NCBI RefSeq assembly: GCF_019649055.1
Contig: NW_026570247.1
Span: 1,240,001-1,304,000 of the forward strand
Reading direction: 5' to 3'
From: Paramacrobiotus metropolitanus
Taxonomy: Eukaryota; Tardigrada; Eutardigrada; Parachela; Macrobiotidae
Length of the DNA stretch: 64,000 bases
A program made the position numbers and the translations under genes. Shown in pieces: positions 33,631 through 51,354 of the stretch (its first letter is position 1; the number at the start of each line of letters is the position of its first letter). Under the pieces are notes generated by a model. It did no database searches and was not told the DNA's origin. It saw nothing but the letters and a program-made list of their open reading frames with translations.

Positions 33631-36600
33631 TCAACCCACCGCATCCGCCACCACCCCGTGCACCGCCCCCTCACGGCGGTAGCTCCGTCCGAACCGCGCC
33701 ATATACTTCCGAATATGCTCCTTGATTTTCGGTTTATGCTTCGCCGAGAACTGCAGCGCCTCGGGATTATACTTGTGCCGCTGCATCTCCTGCTCCACGA
33801 CATTATGGGTAAATTTCCTGGCCAGGAATTTGAAATCCTCCTTGGATTCGATGCGGCCCTGGGTGCATTGGGGCGCCCGGTAGTGATTTAATACAAGTAA
33901 GATAAACTGGCAGACGTCGTTCTGGAAATCGATTTTGCGCTTCTTGGCCGTGGCGCGAGCGTGCCGCCGCGTGCCCAGCAGGTCCGGGGGGAGGCTGGCG
34001 GTGAGGGGCGGGGGCGGGGCCAGGGGGGCGGGCCCGGCGGCGGCGGCGGCGCGCTCGGCGGCCTCGATGCTGCGCGTCCAGGCGTTGAGATCGACGGCCG
34101 CCTCCGGGAGGAAGGTGAAGTCGCGCAGGTCGGCGGGCAGGGTTAGGGTGTGGATCTGGTGGAGGCTGGAGGAGTAGGTTAGGTTCTCCACGGGGAATTC
34201 CCACCGTGACACCCTACACAGCCCATTTATTAATTAATTTTCGAATTTTTTTCTTCTAATTTTCGAATGTATTTTCCTATTTTTATTTCCTTTTTACGTT
34301 CTTCCTAATTTTCTCCAGATGGATGGGATGTCCTCTTCGCGTCAATGACAGTTTAAAATCATCTATATTTTCTTCGTAGAAACGGTTAAAAAAATTCTCC
34401 ATACGAGTACTAAAAATTGTCACATTAAAAATAAAAAATGTATTAAATTATCAGGAAAGTTTTCTACAGTAAGCATTCAGCAGCACATGTAATACACTGA
34501 AAAAAGTCACTGATGCCAGCAATTAGAGCAGGAATTACCGCCGGCGTATTGCTGTCCAGGAAGTGTTGCGCGATAAAGGAAGCTCACGTCATAAGGAAGT
34601 CATAATTTACACGTGCGTAATACACCGAGACGTTATTATTGTTCCGTTCTGCTTGAATTACGAGCAATTTCCTTACGCTCCGGGCGACACGATATAAATC
34701 ACAAAACATCGTACGAAAATAATCAAAAAATCAAGAAAATATTCCAGTGCAATTTCCAACAATTACAAAAACATCACACAAAATTCATAATAAAAATAAT
34801 TAAAAAAATTGAGGGAAATATTCTGGTGAAAAATTGAACAGAAACACGACCAAAAACTCGTAAGAAAATAAATAAAAAATAAAAGTCCGTGTTCTGGTGA
34901 AATTTTTAACAAAAGAAAACCGCACAAAATTCATAATAAAAGAATTTTACAAAACTAAACAGACCACGTTCTCGTGGAATTTCATTTAACAGAAAAATAC
35001 CACAATAACTCGATAAATTTCTCCTTCTTACCCGGTGATGGTGTTGTAGAAGTACAGCCGCCCAATCCGGTCGTAGGCGGGCGCCCAGTCCTTGGGGAGG
35101 TGCGTCATCTGGGTGAGATCGAAGTTGGCGGTCCAGCCGGTGACCAGCTTGAGGGGCGGGGCCTCCTGGGGCACTAGCTCCATCTGCATGCACGCGGCGA
35201 TCTCGCCGGCCTTCTCCTGCCACGACTCCGAGCCCACCGCCGGCAGACTGCTGACGATGGCCTCCGCCTGCTCCGGCGTCGGTTTGAACTGGCGGATGTC
35301 GTGCACGCTCTGGTCCGACAGGCACAGATTCACCGCCTGCTTACTCGGCACCAGCGCATTCTGCCAACAACGCAGTTTTCATAATACGGAGAAACAACCG
35401 TTAATCACACAATAAATAATTAAAATTACTGGCAAATTCGATGAAATAAACGGTAAAAATTCTCCCTAAATTAGAAAACTATAATGATTTAATTCCAAAA
35501 AATGCAGTAAAAAATTCACCATACAGTATTAACCCGTTCCCGGACCATGCGGGCATAAAGCAATAAAAACATCTAATATTAAGTAAAATGTTGACAAATT
35601 AAATTGCCACTGCTCTATGATTTTCTGGAAACATCACTTTACACAAACTAATAAAACAACTGGAATAAAATAAATTCGTATCAATTTAACTTACAATTTT
35701 GTTTCGAAATAAAATATAAATAAAAATGCTGTAAATAAATAATATAGCTAGAAAATTTCTGAAAATACTAACAACGCTTTATAAATCTCTACCAATTAAA
35801 ATAAGAAGGCCTGCCTGATAAACAAGCCGACAAACTCCAAATTCACAAGCGAAAAGTGTGTAAAATCTGGCGAAAAAATTCCCAAAATAATCACGTTAAG
35901 GTAATAATAATATAGCGAGTTTTATAGTGAATTTTTCTGGCGCGGCTCAGCTGCATACCTGCAAGCGCATGGACAGATCCATGCCGATCTGCTGCTGCAG
36001 CGCCACCTTCTTGGCCTCCTCCTCCGCTTTCGCTCGCGCCAGCGCCGCGGCGTCCACCACCACGGGGGGCGGCTCCACCATCATCCCCCGGCCGTCCGCC
36101 CAGGCGGCGGCGGCCTCCAGGAACGGCAGGCCCCCAAAGGGCAACATCGCCGCGGCGTGCCCCATAAACTGCCGGCGCCGCTCGATATCCGCCGGCACCG
36201 GGAAGGGGAAGCGGCGCTCCATGAAGGCGGCGCGCGGATCCCGCTCGTAGGGGGCGTCGAAGCGGCGGAAGGGTGTCAGGTTGTTGGGGAAGAATTTGGG
36301 GCGTTTGTTGGCGGCGGTGAAGGCGGGGGGCGAGGGGGAGCGCTGCCGCACCCGGCCCCATCCGGATAAGGTGGGGATGGTGGAGCCGTTGACGGGGGGC
36401 GGGCGGAGGGGCGGGGGTGGCTGTTTCTTGGCGGCCTCGGCGGCGCTGGCCGCCGCTTGCTCCTCCGGGGTCAGGATCTTCTTGGGGATTTTGTACAGCA
36501 TCTGCACAACCAGTTATACATGAAGACCAAGCAGAAAAAATCGCAGCGTAAATAAAACAGCAGCAAAATATGTTTTTTTAGCGCCGGTTTTACAATTCCA

Positions 36601-39600
36601 GCGCATTTGTAAAGCGAATTACGTCGGGTTTATAATTATTTTGTTATTGGACACATATTCCCAGGAGGTAATAATATCGCCAAGAAAATCAAAAAATATT
36701 AAACAAAAGTAATTAAATAAAAACAGTACCGTAAACAAAATAAGCAGCAAAATACGAATCAACGCCGGTTTTAAAATTAATTTGCCATTGACCGCCTATC
36801 TGTACTCGTATTTTTGTAAAGATCAATTTTAAACGCGTCAAACAATATTTTGTCAATGATAATAAACAGGTATAAAAACAAATTCTAACTCAAATTAATA
36901 CAAATGAACACACAATAATTTTAAAATATTTCATCAATAAGTTACAATAAATTTCGTCATAAAATCACGTTAAATTTTGTTAATAAATTAGAAAAATCCC
37001 CAGTAAACTGTGTTGAATTTTGTCATTAAGCTCGCAAAATCGGCATTAAATTAAGTTGAATTTCGCCTTTAAATCAGAAAAATGTGAGGAAAATACAAAA
37101 ATAAAGCGTAAATCAAATTCAAAACACTGCATTAAAAAACTATAAGTCAATTTTACCTTGAGCGTCTCCCATTTATCCAGCAGCTGCCCGGCAGCTTTCT
37201 TCACCATCTCATCCTCCTCCGGGCTGCTCTTACTCCCCGGCCTAACCGTCGCCGGCACCGCTTCCTCCTCGTCATTCTCCTCCTCCTTCACGGCCACCTT
37301 CCCGGCCTCCACGTTCTCCTTGCCCTTGTCCACGTTGTCGACGATGACCGAGGGACGCTGCTGCACCAGCACCGGCTCCTTCTCGCTCTTGACCACGGGC
37401 GTGGCCGGCGTTTCGGGGGGTGGTGGGGGCGCCTCGCGTGCCGGCAGCTCCTTACTGAGCGCCTGCACCATGGAGGCCGCCGCCGGGTCCTTGGGCACGC
37501 TGACATCCCGCCCGGCCCACCGCTCCAGCGTCTCCCAGATCTTCGAGTCGATCAGGCCGTTCTTCGTTACGATGGGTAGGATGGACAGGGTCTGCAGGAT
37601 CTGCAGCGCATCGGAAAATCAATTAGCAACCACAATAAAATCATTTTAAACGTGTTGTGGTGGAGCGTAGACTAATTTCGCCAACGGATCGAAATCAAAG
37701 CACCACAGAAGACAACAGCAATCACAGGCACTAGAAAGAAATCGTAGTGTATGGGCATGTGACACTCCATGTTACTCCGCTGCCATGGTATGACTGTGAG
37801 AAAATTCTCAATTTTGTTCAAGATAACCATTCAAAACAGAAACTATACAAAACTACAAAACTAAACTACTATACTACTATTCAAACTACAAAACTATACT
37901 ACTATTCAAAACTATTGTAAATTGCTCATGATTTTTTTCCAGATTTAGCAAACACTCTGCCACACACAGGAAAATTATTACAGAAAACGGAGCAATAATA
38001 ACAAAATAATAAATTTTTCAACAAAACATATTATATGGTATATTATTCTGAACTTTTTATGATACTGAGGGAAACATGGCCAAAAAAGAATCCAAAATCC
38101 TCGGTTAAAATTAATTAAAACTGGCAGAGCAATCTGCAGCAATACGTTATTTGACAAGCAAGAAACAACTGTACTGTAAAACATGTTGTAAATGTCATTT
38201 TAAAATATGAAATACCAATATTAAAATCGTATTAGACATAAAAACCGTACGGTTGATAGGTACCTCTTGTTTGACATCGGCGGGCGAGTGGCGGCAGGAG
38301 TACATGGCGTCGGCCAGGATGGTGAGGCCCTGGCAGCGCAGGAAGGCCTTGAGCGCATCGGGATTCTTCTCCGAGTTCTGGATGACGCGCAGCAGAATGG
38401 CGCGGTCCGTGTCTTCCTCCACGCGCAGCAACAGCCGCGCCAGCTTCAGCGCCTGCTCGGAATTACGGATGGAGCCCGCCTGCACGAAGCGGTCAATCTC
38501 CGACACCATCTACAAGGTCCACACTCCGTCAACCCTCAATTAATGACGAATTAAAATATACACATTCCAAATGCACTCGAGTTTTTTTTTTTAATTTTCA
38601 ACCTGCTGAAAATACGGCGCATTAATCACCGATAAAATTAAGGAAAATTAAGTCTAGTCCAGGGAAATTAAGTCCAGTCAATAAATCAATTTTCACCACG
38701 ATAAACATGCAGCGCATAAACTTCTCTTAAAATTTAAAAAAATTAAATTCAGTCAATTATTAGTCAGTTCAACGTGTTCGCTGCCAAATCACTGCATACA
38801 GAAATATATAAAATAATTACAGCCACTCCATTATTTAATAAATTTCAACATGCTCGGTGCCAAATTATTTGCATTTAAAAACAAGAGAAAATTACATCCA
38901 CCCAATTATTAACAAATTTCAACATGTGCGGTGTCAATTAATTTCATTTAAAATAGATAAAAAAATTCAAAACCCCTTCTAAATTAAATTCTAATTTAAA
39001 TGCCTTTGAATAAATTAATAAATTTTGTCGTACAACGTGTAGGCAGCTAACCTTGCGATCGCTAATCTCTCCTTTAGCCATCTTCCGCTTCTCCTCCCCG
39101 ACAGATCCAATAAACCCGCGGCACAACGGACTGCCGCAGTAGCAGCGCTGCGCCTTCTTCCCGTAGCGCTCAAACTGGTAATCAAAGGTAATCTCCTCCC
39201 CGGCGCTCACCGCGCGCAGCGTGAAGAACCCGATGCGCAGCTGCCCGTTCACCGTCCACTGCGCAACCAAACCACCATCAATCTATTTTTTCCAACTGCC
39301 CATTCATTTTTCTAATTAATAGCTGTTTTTTGTATAAGTTTTCAGTTGTCAGATTAAAAAAAAAAACAAATACTGAGAATAAGAACAATTACTAATGCTA
39401 CCCAAGAAACAGCGACGAAAATGCCCATTGAAAATTCCATACAACTGATAAAAGGAGACGAGCAATTTGACTGACTGGTGCCACGGTTAAAGGCGTGGTG
39501 ACGTACCTTCTGCGTCTCGCTGTTGGGATCGCAGCTGTGGTTGGTGAAGCGCGTGAAGTTGCCCTTCTTCGTGGCGTCGATGACCTCCTCGTTGTTCAGC

Positions 39601-42600
39601 GCCATGAAGTAGTGGTGCTGGATGTTCTCCTTGTGGTACTCCTTCTGCCGCTTCTTGAACTGACGCTCATCCAGAATCTCCCCCACATACTCACAAATAA
39701 ACTGATTCCTACACAAACCAGACATATCAAATCGCGTCAAACACCAACAATAAAATTCATACCATTCCCAGTATTTTCCCTGTGTTTTAAAAACAGATCA
39801 AAACCAAATCAATGCACGAAAACTTTATTTATTATAAATAAACTGCGATATTCTGAAAAAGGACAAAATGAATAACAAATTAATTAAATAACTCAAACCA
39901 AACTGATCGAATAAATTCGTCACCATCGGAAAGAAATACACGAAAAATTCAATACAGAAAAATTAAATTGAAAATAAATTTTCAGATGAATTAAATTACA
40001 CAAATTAAGTCATATTAAAGGAAAAAAATAGGTACGTACGCGGCAAGTTTGGTCTCGGTGCGGATGCCCCATCCCTTCATCTCGGTTTTGAATACTTTCA
40101 ATTTGACGTACTCCCTCTGTGGGAGACAGAGAAATTTCAAGCATCAGCGAACAACCAGTGCAATGCGCGTCGTACCCGTTGGAAGCGTTTATTGGCGCAG
40201 TGGTCCTTGGCGGGGCATTTGGGCCCGCACTCAATGTACAGCATGCGGTTGAGGCAGTGCTCCAGGCAGCCGCGCGCCCCCGCCTGCCGGTCCTCCTCCG
40301 TGTACACGCACTCGCAGCGCATCTTCCGCGCTTCCCGATCCTCGCGGAACCTTCACAAACACACCAAGACTATTATTTTTAAAAAAAAAAAGAGGAAAAC
40401 TGAAATACAAATCTGCGCTCAGTTTGAAACAGTATTCTCCATCAAATAAATCGCCGCAATCGGCAAAGGGCAAATAAAGAATTTTCTCTCGATAACCAGC
40501 TTCTATTACGAAGTATAAATTCGTATCTCACCATAACAAACCCACAGCACATTTGGTCAAATTCTTTTTGATTTAAAACCTTCAATTTAACGCAAATGAC
40601 CTGCCAAAGGAATGGATCGTAGTGTTATGGCTTTTAACCCAAGTGTCCTCGATTACAATTCTGGTTTCACGTTCACATGCTAATATTAAACAACCTTTCG
40701 TAGACAACAGCATAATCTTTTTAAAAAACTTAAATTTCGAACATGTAAAACTCATTACTTTAAATTCCGGACCATTTCTACTCCAAACAGCTCTGGTAAA
40801 AACAGCAATAAATTGAAAAATAACACATTTTAACGATTTTAAGAACAAATTAATAACAGATAAAGAAATTAAAATCAGTTAAATAAAACAATTCACATAA
40901 ATCGAAATCTACTATCCATCAAATTTTTGACGATTTAAAACTGAAAACCAAAATAAAACTCTAAGTCAAAAAAATAAATAATAATCCACTTAGAATCGGT
41001 TAAGAAAAAACAATACAAAAAATTAAAATCTGCTCTAAATCGTAATAAATCAAAACCTAATCGTCAGCTCGTTTCACTTAGCAATAAATTGCACAAATTA
41101 CAAGAATAATTCCCCCAAAACCTACTCATGCCGCGACAGGCGAATGCAGTCGGAAATAAACTCATAGGGCGGCGGCGTTTCGCCGGGCGCGGCGTAATCC
41201 TGAGCCTTGGCGGTTTTGGCGGACGCGGGCGGTGTGCGGGTGTCGGCGGCGGACAGGAGTTCCACTCTGACCTGCGTAGCGACCGGATCGGCGCAGACCA
41301 GCTCGGCCCAGCGCGACTTGAGTTTGCGCGGGCCGTGTGCGTCGCCCGGCTCGTCGGCGTCGCGGGATTCCACCTCCGAGGTGTGCGACACCGTGTCCTC
41401 ACTGGCCGGCGTCACGCCCACCTCCGTCGTCGTCGTGGTGGTGCTGCGGCCCGCCACGGTCGCCACACTGCTCACCGGGGAGTCCGTACTGCTCGTCGTC
41501 ACACTCTTCGCTTTCTGCGTAAATAAACAAAATTTAAATAACTATTAACACTTCCCCATTCACGAATAAAATATTAATTTTCCCATACATGTTAACGCAA
41601 TGCATTTCTCAACAAGTTCATAACACTTTATAAATTCATCGACAAGTTTTGAGAACCGCCGAAACCTCGATCGAAATCATAATCCACAATTAATTCGATT
41701 TTTTTTGTTGAAAACCTATGAATAAAAATTCATTTTATCCGTTTAATTACTACTAATTCATACAGCATTCCTGGCTTAAATTAATCGGTTCTGGGCTTCT
41801 CGGTGACGGAATTCAGATTCAAAAATTGTTCCAGAAAAAAAGATTTTTTTAAAAACAATTTCTATGTTGATTTAAATCATGACACACACCAACGTTACAG
41901 CATAACTAGCAGCTAATTCCTGGTGCAACGATTTCCTTAGCCACTCTACTACGATTGCTTTACATTTCAATACGTATCACGGTATACCACTTTTCCACTT
42001 AACAATCAATTAATCCAGAAAGACAACCAAAAAATTCCTACAGCGCTGATTTATTGTTATGTTCCCTCGTTTCCGACTGCCGATATATTTTTCTATTTAT
42101 TTATTTTTATTTCAGGTATATTCAATTTTTTAAAGCCATTATTACGCAAATTTTCAGCTTCAACCACAGTTTTTCCCGGCCAGCGCCATACTACATTTAA
42201 ATACGGCCTATTTTAGAAAAAATCCCGTTTCCGACCCTCCTCAATCACACTGATCATCCCCGCTTTTCAGCCATATGGCGATGACACATCCCCTCCTCTC
42301 CAGTGCACATTAATTCTCCCGGTGAAAAGGTAAGACATCCCGCATGACTAGCCCCAAACTTCCCCCGCAGTTAATCGCGCAGCAGCCAGCCATCGCCGCC
42401 ACGCACAGGCAAATCAATACGCTTAGTGCATCGACCGGTTTTCCTCTCGGGCAGTGGAATGTACAGTCGAGAGGACGGAAGCTGTCAGCAGTGTGCTGCA
42501 CAAACAGTTGAGAAAAAGCCCCCATACTCCGTCGCGATCGATAAGGTATGAAAACATCGCTGCGCGTACACTGTACGAGGGCTGTATTTTCATCACATGC

Positions 42601-45222
42601 AGCACAGAGAGGAATCTCAGTGCCTGCGTGTTATTCTAAATTAACCCCATTAATAACTCCGTGTTGTGTATTCACAGGAGCAGCTAACGGAGCGTCTATC
42701 AATGCTGTCTGATTTTCCCAAGGCGTCTGAATGTCACCTTACGCTGCAGCGCGTAGATGATTAAAATGAGAAACAGGAGAACCTGGATCCGGTGGGATCA
42801 GCATCGCCTACCGATCTCACGAACGAAATAGAACCAGCCTCTTTCTACAGTGCTATCATCCCACAACCTATTTCGAATTTGTTCAAGAAACGGAGCGACT
42901 GTGCGCTGACATACTGACCAAGATGATTTCCAAAAAATAAAATTCATTAGTTATAGGAAACTTTAAAAATAATAAACTGGTGGGAAAAAAATTGAATGAA
43001 AATTTTCCTGCAATTAACCGTAAAATCACACGCTACAAGCATTACAGTAAACTACTGTATTACTACAAAAAATATCAAAAATAACGCCTCACGAGTTTGG
43101 AAAAAGCCTGACCAAAATTTATAATAAAAAAAAATAAAAACTGAAAAAATTACCAAAACCAGACGCTCACAGGTTTTCAGAACATTTGGATTACAGTAAA
43201 TTCATCATCACTTGGAAAAATTGCAAACTTAAGAAAAAAATGCCAAAACCAGTGCCGCGGTGGCGAAAAACAGTGCTGTTTACATTCATAAACAAACAGA
43301 AATATTCACAAAATAATTATCAAAATTCATGCCGCAATTTTCTACAAAAAACACGTGAATTCATCAGCAGCCAGGACATTATCAAATCCCTTATCACACC
43401 ATTATTACCAGGAAATTATCAAAAGACCGAAGAAAAGCGCTTAATCAGGTAGATAAGATAAAAAGCTGCAAACACCACACTCACCGGTTTCCGTCCGCGC
43501 TTTTTGGGCACCGGGGCGGCCGGCGCCTCCACCACGCCCATTTGCCCGTTGACTTCCACCGCAGGCGGCGGCGGGGGCGCCACCACCACCACAACCGGCA
43601 CCTCCTCCTTCTTCACCGACCCTTTGCGCACGGAGGACGCCCGTTTGCGCGCCACCGGTCCACGACTGCCCTTCTTCCGTCCCCGTCCCCCCTTTTTCCG
43701 TATCATGACATCCTCGGCCATAATCTGCTCCAGCCGCTGCTCAAATTCATCATCATCCTCCTCCTCGTCCTCCACGGGCGCCTCCTCCACCTCCGTGGAG
43801 CTGGTCATCTTCAGCAGGTCCTCCACGCGCTTCTGGATGTAGTCTTCCTCCGTTAGGCGACGGGGCGGGGCCGGTTGGCCGCCGCTGTCCAGGAGGAGGG
43901 GCCCCGGGATGCCGAAGCTGTTCTCGGGGGCTGGGGAGTGCCGCATGACGGGCGGCGGCGGCGGCGGGAGGTTGATGAAGGAGGAGAAGGAGGGCTTGCG
44001 CGGCGGGGAGGCCGAGGAGCGCTCGTTGGAGCTGGAGCGCTGGCTGTGCGGCTCGTTGGGATCTGCACAACAATCGTAACATACTGCGTCTGTTTCTAGC
44101 AACATTATTAATCTAGAAATCACTAAATACGAATCATTTCAAAATAAAATGTTCAAATGTCATTACAATGTTTAAATCTTTAAATGCTCTTCAAATAGTT
44201 TTAGGTGGGAAATTGATAAAGTAAAACTTTAACAGACGATGACAAAATTTTAAGAATATTACTCTAATAAATACAAAACAAATCCGTATGCGCTATGTTA
44301 TGAAAAAGCATTTAAAATATATATAAAACAAGAATAAAACTTATTCTGTAGTAAAAACGGGTTCTGTTGTTGTAGTTTTGCGTGTCTTTTTTAATAATTT
44401 GTTAATTGTGTTTTTGATTTAAACAATAAAGTGTAACAATGGCAGAACAAACACAAAACCAACTTATCTTAAAATTAATTATTGATGACTAGTGCAACTA
44501 ATAATTACAACATAAAGTTAAAAACGAAAACAACAAACTTTCACGATTCATTCGCGATTCTTTAGTTCAGGATCGGTGCTCATCCTGACTGGAAAACACA
44601 CCAGTTATTTCAACATAAATCCTCTTTGTAAAAATTAAAATTAAAAAAACGCAATGCGTCAAAAAACGCCAGTAAAAAAATCCTATGAATAAAAATTCAC
44701 GGTTTTGATTTTGCAAACTCGGTAAAAGACATTTAAAAACGTTGAAAACGATAAACGGAAGTGAAATGAATAGGTTTCCATCGCCATAAGGAATTCAAAG
44801 TATTTAATCCCCGCAAAAGTAAAACGACCCGTTTAAAATCACGCACAAGTTCCCTGTTGCCAGACAGTGACAATCCACACAAAAAAATCTAAAAAACTCT
44901 TCCCTATCCTCTTCCCCACGCCATCCCCCCGTATCCTACCTGAATTGACATTCTCTGAATTGCCCTCATTGACATCCTTAATGGTGAGGAACTTGAATTT
45001 GCCCATCTTCTTCGTCTCCGACACGGTGGTGCCCGTGGAATTGGGCCCGTTCGGGCCGCCTCCGCCACTCCCGGGCTCCGTCCCTCCGTTGACATACGCC
45101 GTCGTCGTGATGACGGGCACACAGCCGTTGATGCGCAGCCGCGATATCTCCACTTCCTGGCCGGTGGAGGAATTGTAGTGGGTGAAATACCCCGCGGGTT
45201 CCTGCTGCTGGTCCCCACTCAT
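33631..45222 (-). CDS. SETD2: SETD2-type histone H3K36 methyltransferase, 12 exons
   Basis: Minus-strand exons: 45222-44940, 44062-43485, 41514-41126, 40350-40176, 40116-40040, 39708-39507, 39258-39052, 38509-38264, 37600-37157, 36501-35959, 35360-35032 and 34213-33631. Phases agree throughout; about 1351 residues. Domain order is that of SETD2/Set2: disordered basic N-terminus with a GRKKGSRG-like hook; Cys-rich AWS (about 425-475); SET (about 476-600) with RFTNHSCDPN and FDYQF catalytic motifs; post-SET CYCGSPLCRG (about 607-616); an RNA polymerase-linked helical region (about 638-735); KAAGQLLDKWETLK then YKIPKK; a WW domain split by the last intron (about 1136-1165); and a C-terminal SRI domain that binds the phosphorylated Pol II tail. 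The enzyme trimethylates H3K36 during elongation. It is about half the human length because the N-terminus is short. It is divergent from ATP synthase beta, with starts 695 bases apart. Confidence 0.95.
41515..43484. other. Long SETD2 intron (between exons 2 and 3)
   Basis: About 2 kb of AT-rich intron, the largest in this gene. A GC-richer patch at 42300-42600 has short open frames on both strands but no family signature and no flanking exon that fits; I see no gene in it. Confidence 0.5.
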
Positions 45223-45917
45223 TTTGCCAATGACAATGTGCGCGTGTACAGGGAAATGATCAGATCAAGATAATTACACAGGTACAGATTCAAACGTGTT
45301 CGAACATGTTGATCAGGTATAGTCCAGGAGAATTTCGCATAACTTGGAGAGGTATCCCATTTTTCTGAGGTAAACAAGATAACCACACGGAAATTTAAGA
45401 GAAACTGGGTTTTGAAATCGATCAGTGTGGAGTTTTGTTCAGCAACACAACACACACGCACACACACACGGGACGAAATTTCAGAAATGTTGCTCGATAT
45501 GGGCTGCGCGCATGGCGTGCACGGACACGTACGATCTACGCAAGCGCGCACATGGCGCGATGCCATATGACGTGCGGCGTAGCATCACACGGGGGTTGCC
45601 TTAACTCTGGTAACTGTTGAATAAGCCGGTTTTAATCGATCAGCGTTACGATAGAATTGCACACGTTTACAGTTCGGCGCGGCACGCCATTCCGCACAGT
45701 TGGTGCTGCGTATCCACTGTGCCCATGCTGTGTGTATCGTAGCCTTCGTAGGGCGAGCTGCTTGCCTGATTTCTCCACGCGGTACCAGTGCAGCCCATCG
45801 CAAAAGCAGGGAGAAAATCACAGTCTGCTGAAAGAACGGTTGCAAACGAATTTCCTTTTCATCTCCACTGTCTCCTCTACCTATTCCAGAATTTTTCGAT
45901 ATAATTTCTAGCCAACC
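45223..45917. promoter_or_regulatory. Bidirectional promoter region SETD2 / ATP synthase beta
   Basis: The start codons of SETD2 (minus) and ATP synthase beta (plus) are separated by 695 bases with no other gene. No TATA box is obvious at either side, in keeping with housekeeping promoters. It contains a CA microsatellite and a GC-richer patch (about 45500-45600). Shared regulation is an inference from spacing alone. Confidence 0.5.
45444..45469. repeat. CA dinucleotide microsatellite
   Basis: About 12 CA units with one or two interruptions in the promoter region between SETD2 and ATP synthase beta. Likely length-polymorphic. Confidence 0.85.
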
Positions 45918-49667
<3,750 letters not shown>

Positions 49668-51350
49668 TTGGAGGAACGGTTGCATTTTATTTAAATGGTT
49701 GTACGTAGTGAATACTGTTGTTCGTCTGTTTGTGCTTTTATTTTGTGGATTGGATTATTTCTGTTTTTGGCTGGCAGTTTTGTGTTTCCCCCCGTTGGCT
49801 GCGCGACTGATGTATAACGGTTTCATTTTTCGGATCCTAATGTTTCACGTTGGAAAATTCAGTAAAAAATGAATAACGACTTTGTCAAGAATTTATTATT
49901 GTTTTGGCGATTTTTTCTAAAAAGACATTTTATTCGACATAAAAATGTTATTATATTCGACATGAAAATGTTTTTTATGCAGATATTTTATTCGACAGAA
50001 AAAATTAATAAGAATTGAGAATTTAGAAAGTTCCTTATGAATAACGACTTTGTTAAGCTCGTTATTGTTTTCGGGATTTTTTTCTAAACAGACACTAGAT
50101 TTTTTATTGGACAGATACTTGATGTTTTATTCGGCAAAAAAGCAAGATAAGAAAAATTTAGAAAACTGAAGGAAAATTGAATAACTACAGTACTTCGTTA
50201 AAACACGCATTATTATTTTTGGAATTTTTTCTACGTTGCAATAGACTCTGAACGGATACGGCTCTAATACCTGCAACTTGCAAGTACAGATACGAGTAGA
50301 TCTGTAAGTCTTCGTTCTGTATTGAAACAAACTCCCAGACAATGTAAATAAATAATTCGTATAAATGTGACATCTAATTATTCTAATATAGTAAATCTAT
50401 GGTTTTTGTGCACCGAAATATATGTATTTTGTCAGTTTATACTCGAACAAAAAGTGTTTGCACAAAAGTGTTCATAGACACAAATACGATTTGCCGTTGA
50501 TCGTTGGCTGTACATTTTTTGCAATTTTCTTGTCGAAAGAATTATAAATAAGTAAAGGAATAAATAACTACATGCAGTGTTGAATTAAACAACTTCAATA
50601 ACAGTTTTACAGATAAATTAATCTGTGAAAAATTTGTCCGTAAGTAACGGTTAGACAGATTTCTCTATTTCGCACTTGCCACAAAGGTCACGTATTGTGC
50701 AAATATGCCATCTTTCGCGAAAGGTCACGCGTGTTGTGTATACAGCCCACCGCAGAAAGCCACATGTAGAACGTTTTGTTATGATATACAGCCGAAAGGT
50801 CACGCTTTTTGGGTATGCGTACGGTTGTCTGAGAAAGGTCACCATGAAGTACAGGACCATGCATGCGGATATATTTTGAAAAATTAAGTAATAAAATCAG
50901 CAAACAATGCGCATAAATCGCCGGCACCGTTTTCGAACCGAGAAGCGATTGTTTGCGCAGTATGCGTCAGAATCAGGGCATCTACCGTATTTTCGTCGTA
51001 CGATGCACAATGCCAGTGACTGTAAATAAGTACTGGCTGCTGCTCAAAGTTTTTCGCATTCAAAACACTTTTGGCATACGATTTTTTTGCATAAAAAGCA
51101 CACGGATGCATTAGGAAGTAATATGCAGCGCTGCGGTACTACTCGTAAGTCGTACCATCGGGGTTACAGATCCGGTCTTTTATGGGCAGCAGCAATTTAT
51201 GTTATTCGCATATGCAGATACATAATAGGGCAGGTGAAGTCTCGTCTACGCATGACGCGTGCGCATCCGCCGTCTCCAGCTCTGGTGTCCTTTTCTTTTG
51301 CTTCATTCAGCATTCCAGCTAAACATTCTCTTTACTGGGCATAGTGCATG
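49668..51350. other. 3' flank of ATP5F1B and spacer
   Basis: Contains the 3' UTR of ATP synthase beta, AT-rich spacer with loose repeats of a TTTATTCGACAGAAAA-type phrase (about 49925-50140), and the 38-bp repeat annotated separately. No exon or coding frame was recognised. Confidence 0.5.
50681..50846 (+). repeat. ~38-bp repeat carrying AAAGGTCAC
   Basis: AGGTCA occurs at 50685, 50722, 50797 and 50836, and a degenerate GAAAGCCAC is at about 50755, so five units recur at about 37-39 bases. Units begin GAAAGGTCAC and often include TGTRTATRCAGCC. AGGTCA with an A-rich 5' extension is the half-site of monomer-binding nuclear receptors (FTZ-F1, ERR type); whether any receptor binds here is unknown. 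Confidence 0.65.
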
Positions 51351-51354
51351 GTAC

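Noticed and set aside
42310-42605. GC-richer patch with open frames in the long SETD2 intron
   Set aside because: No recognisable domain, no in-phase exon partners and open frames on both strands of similar quality.
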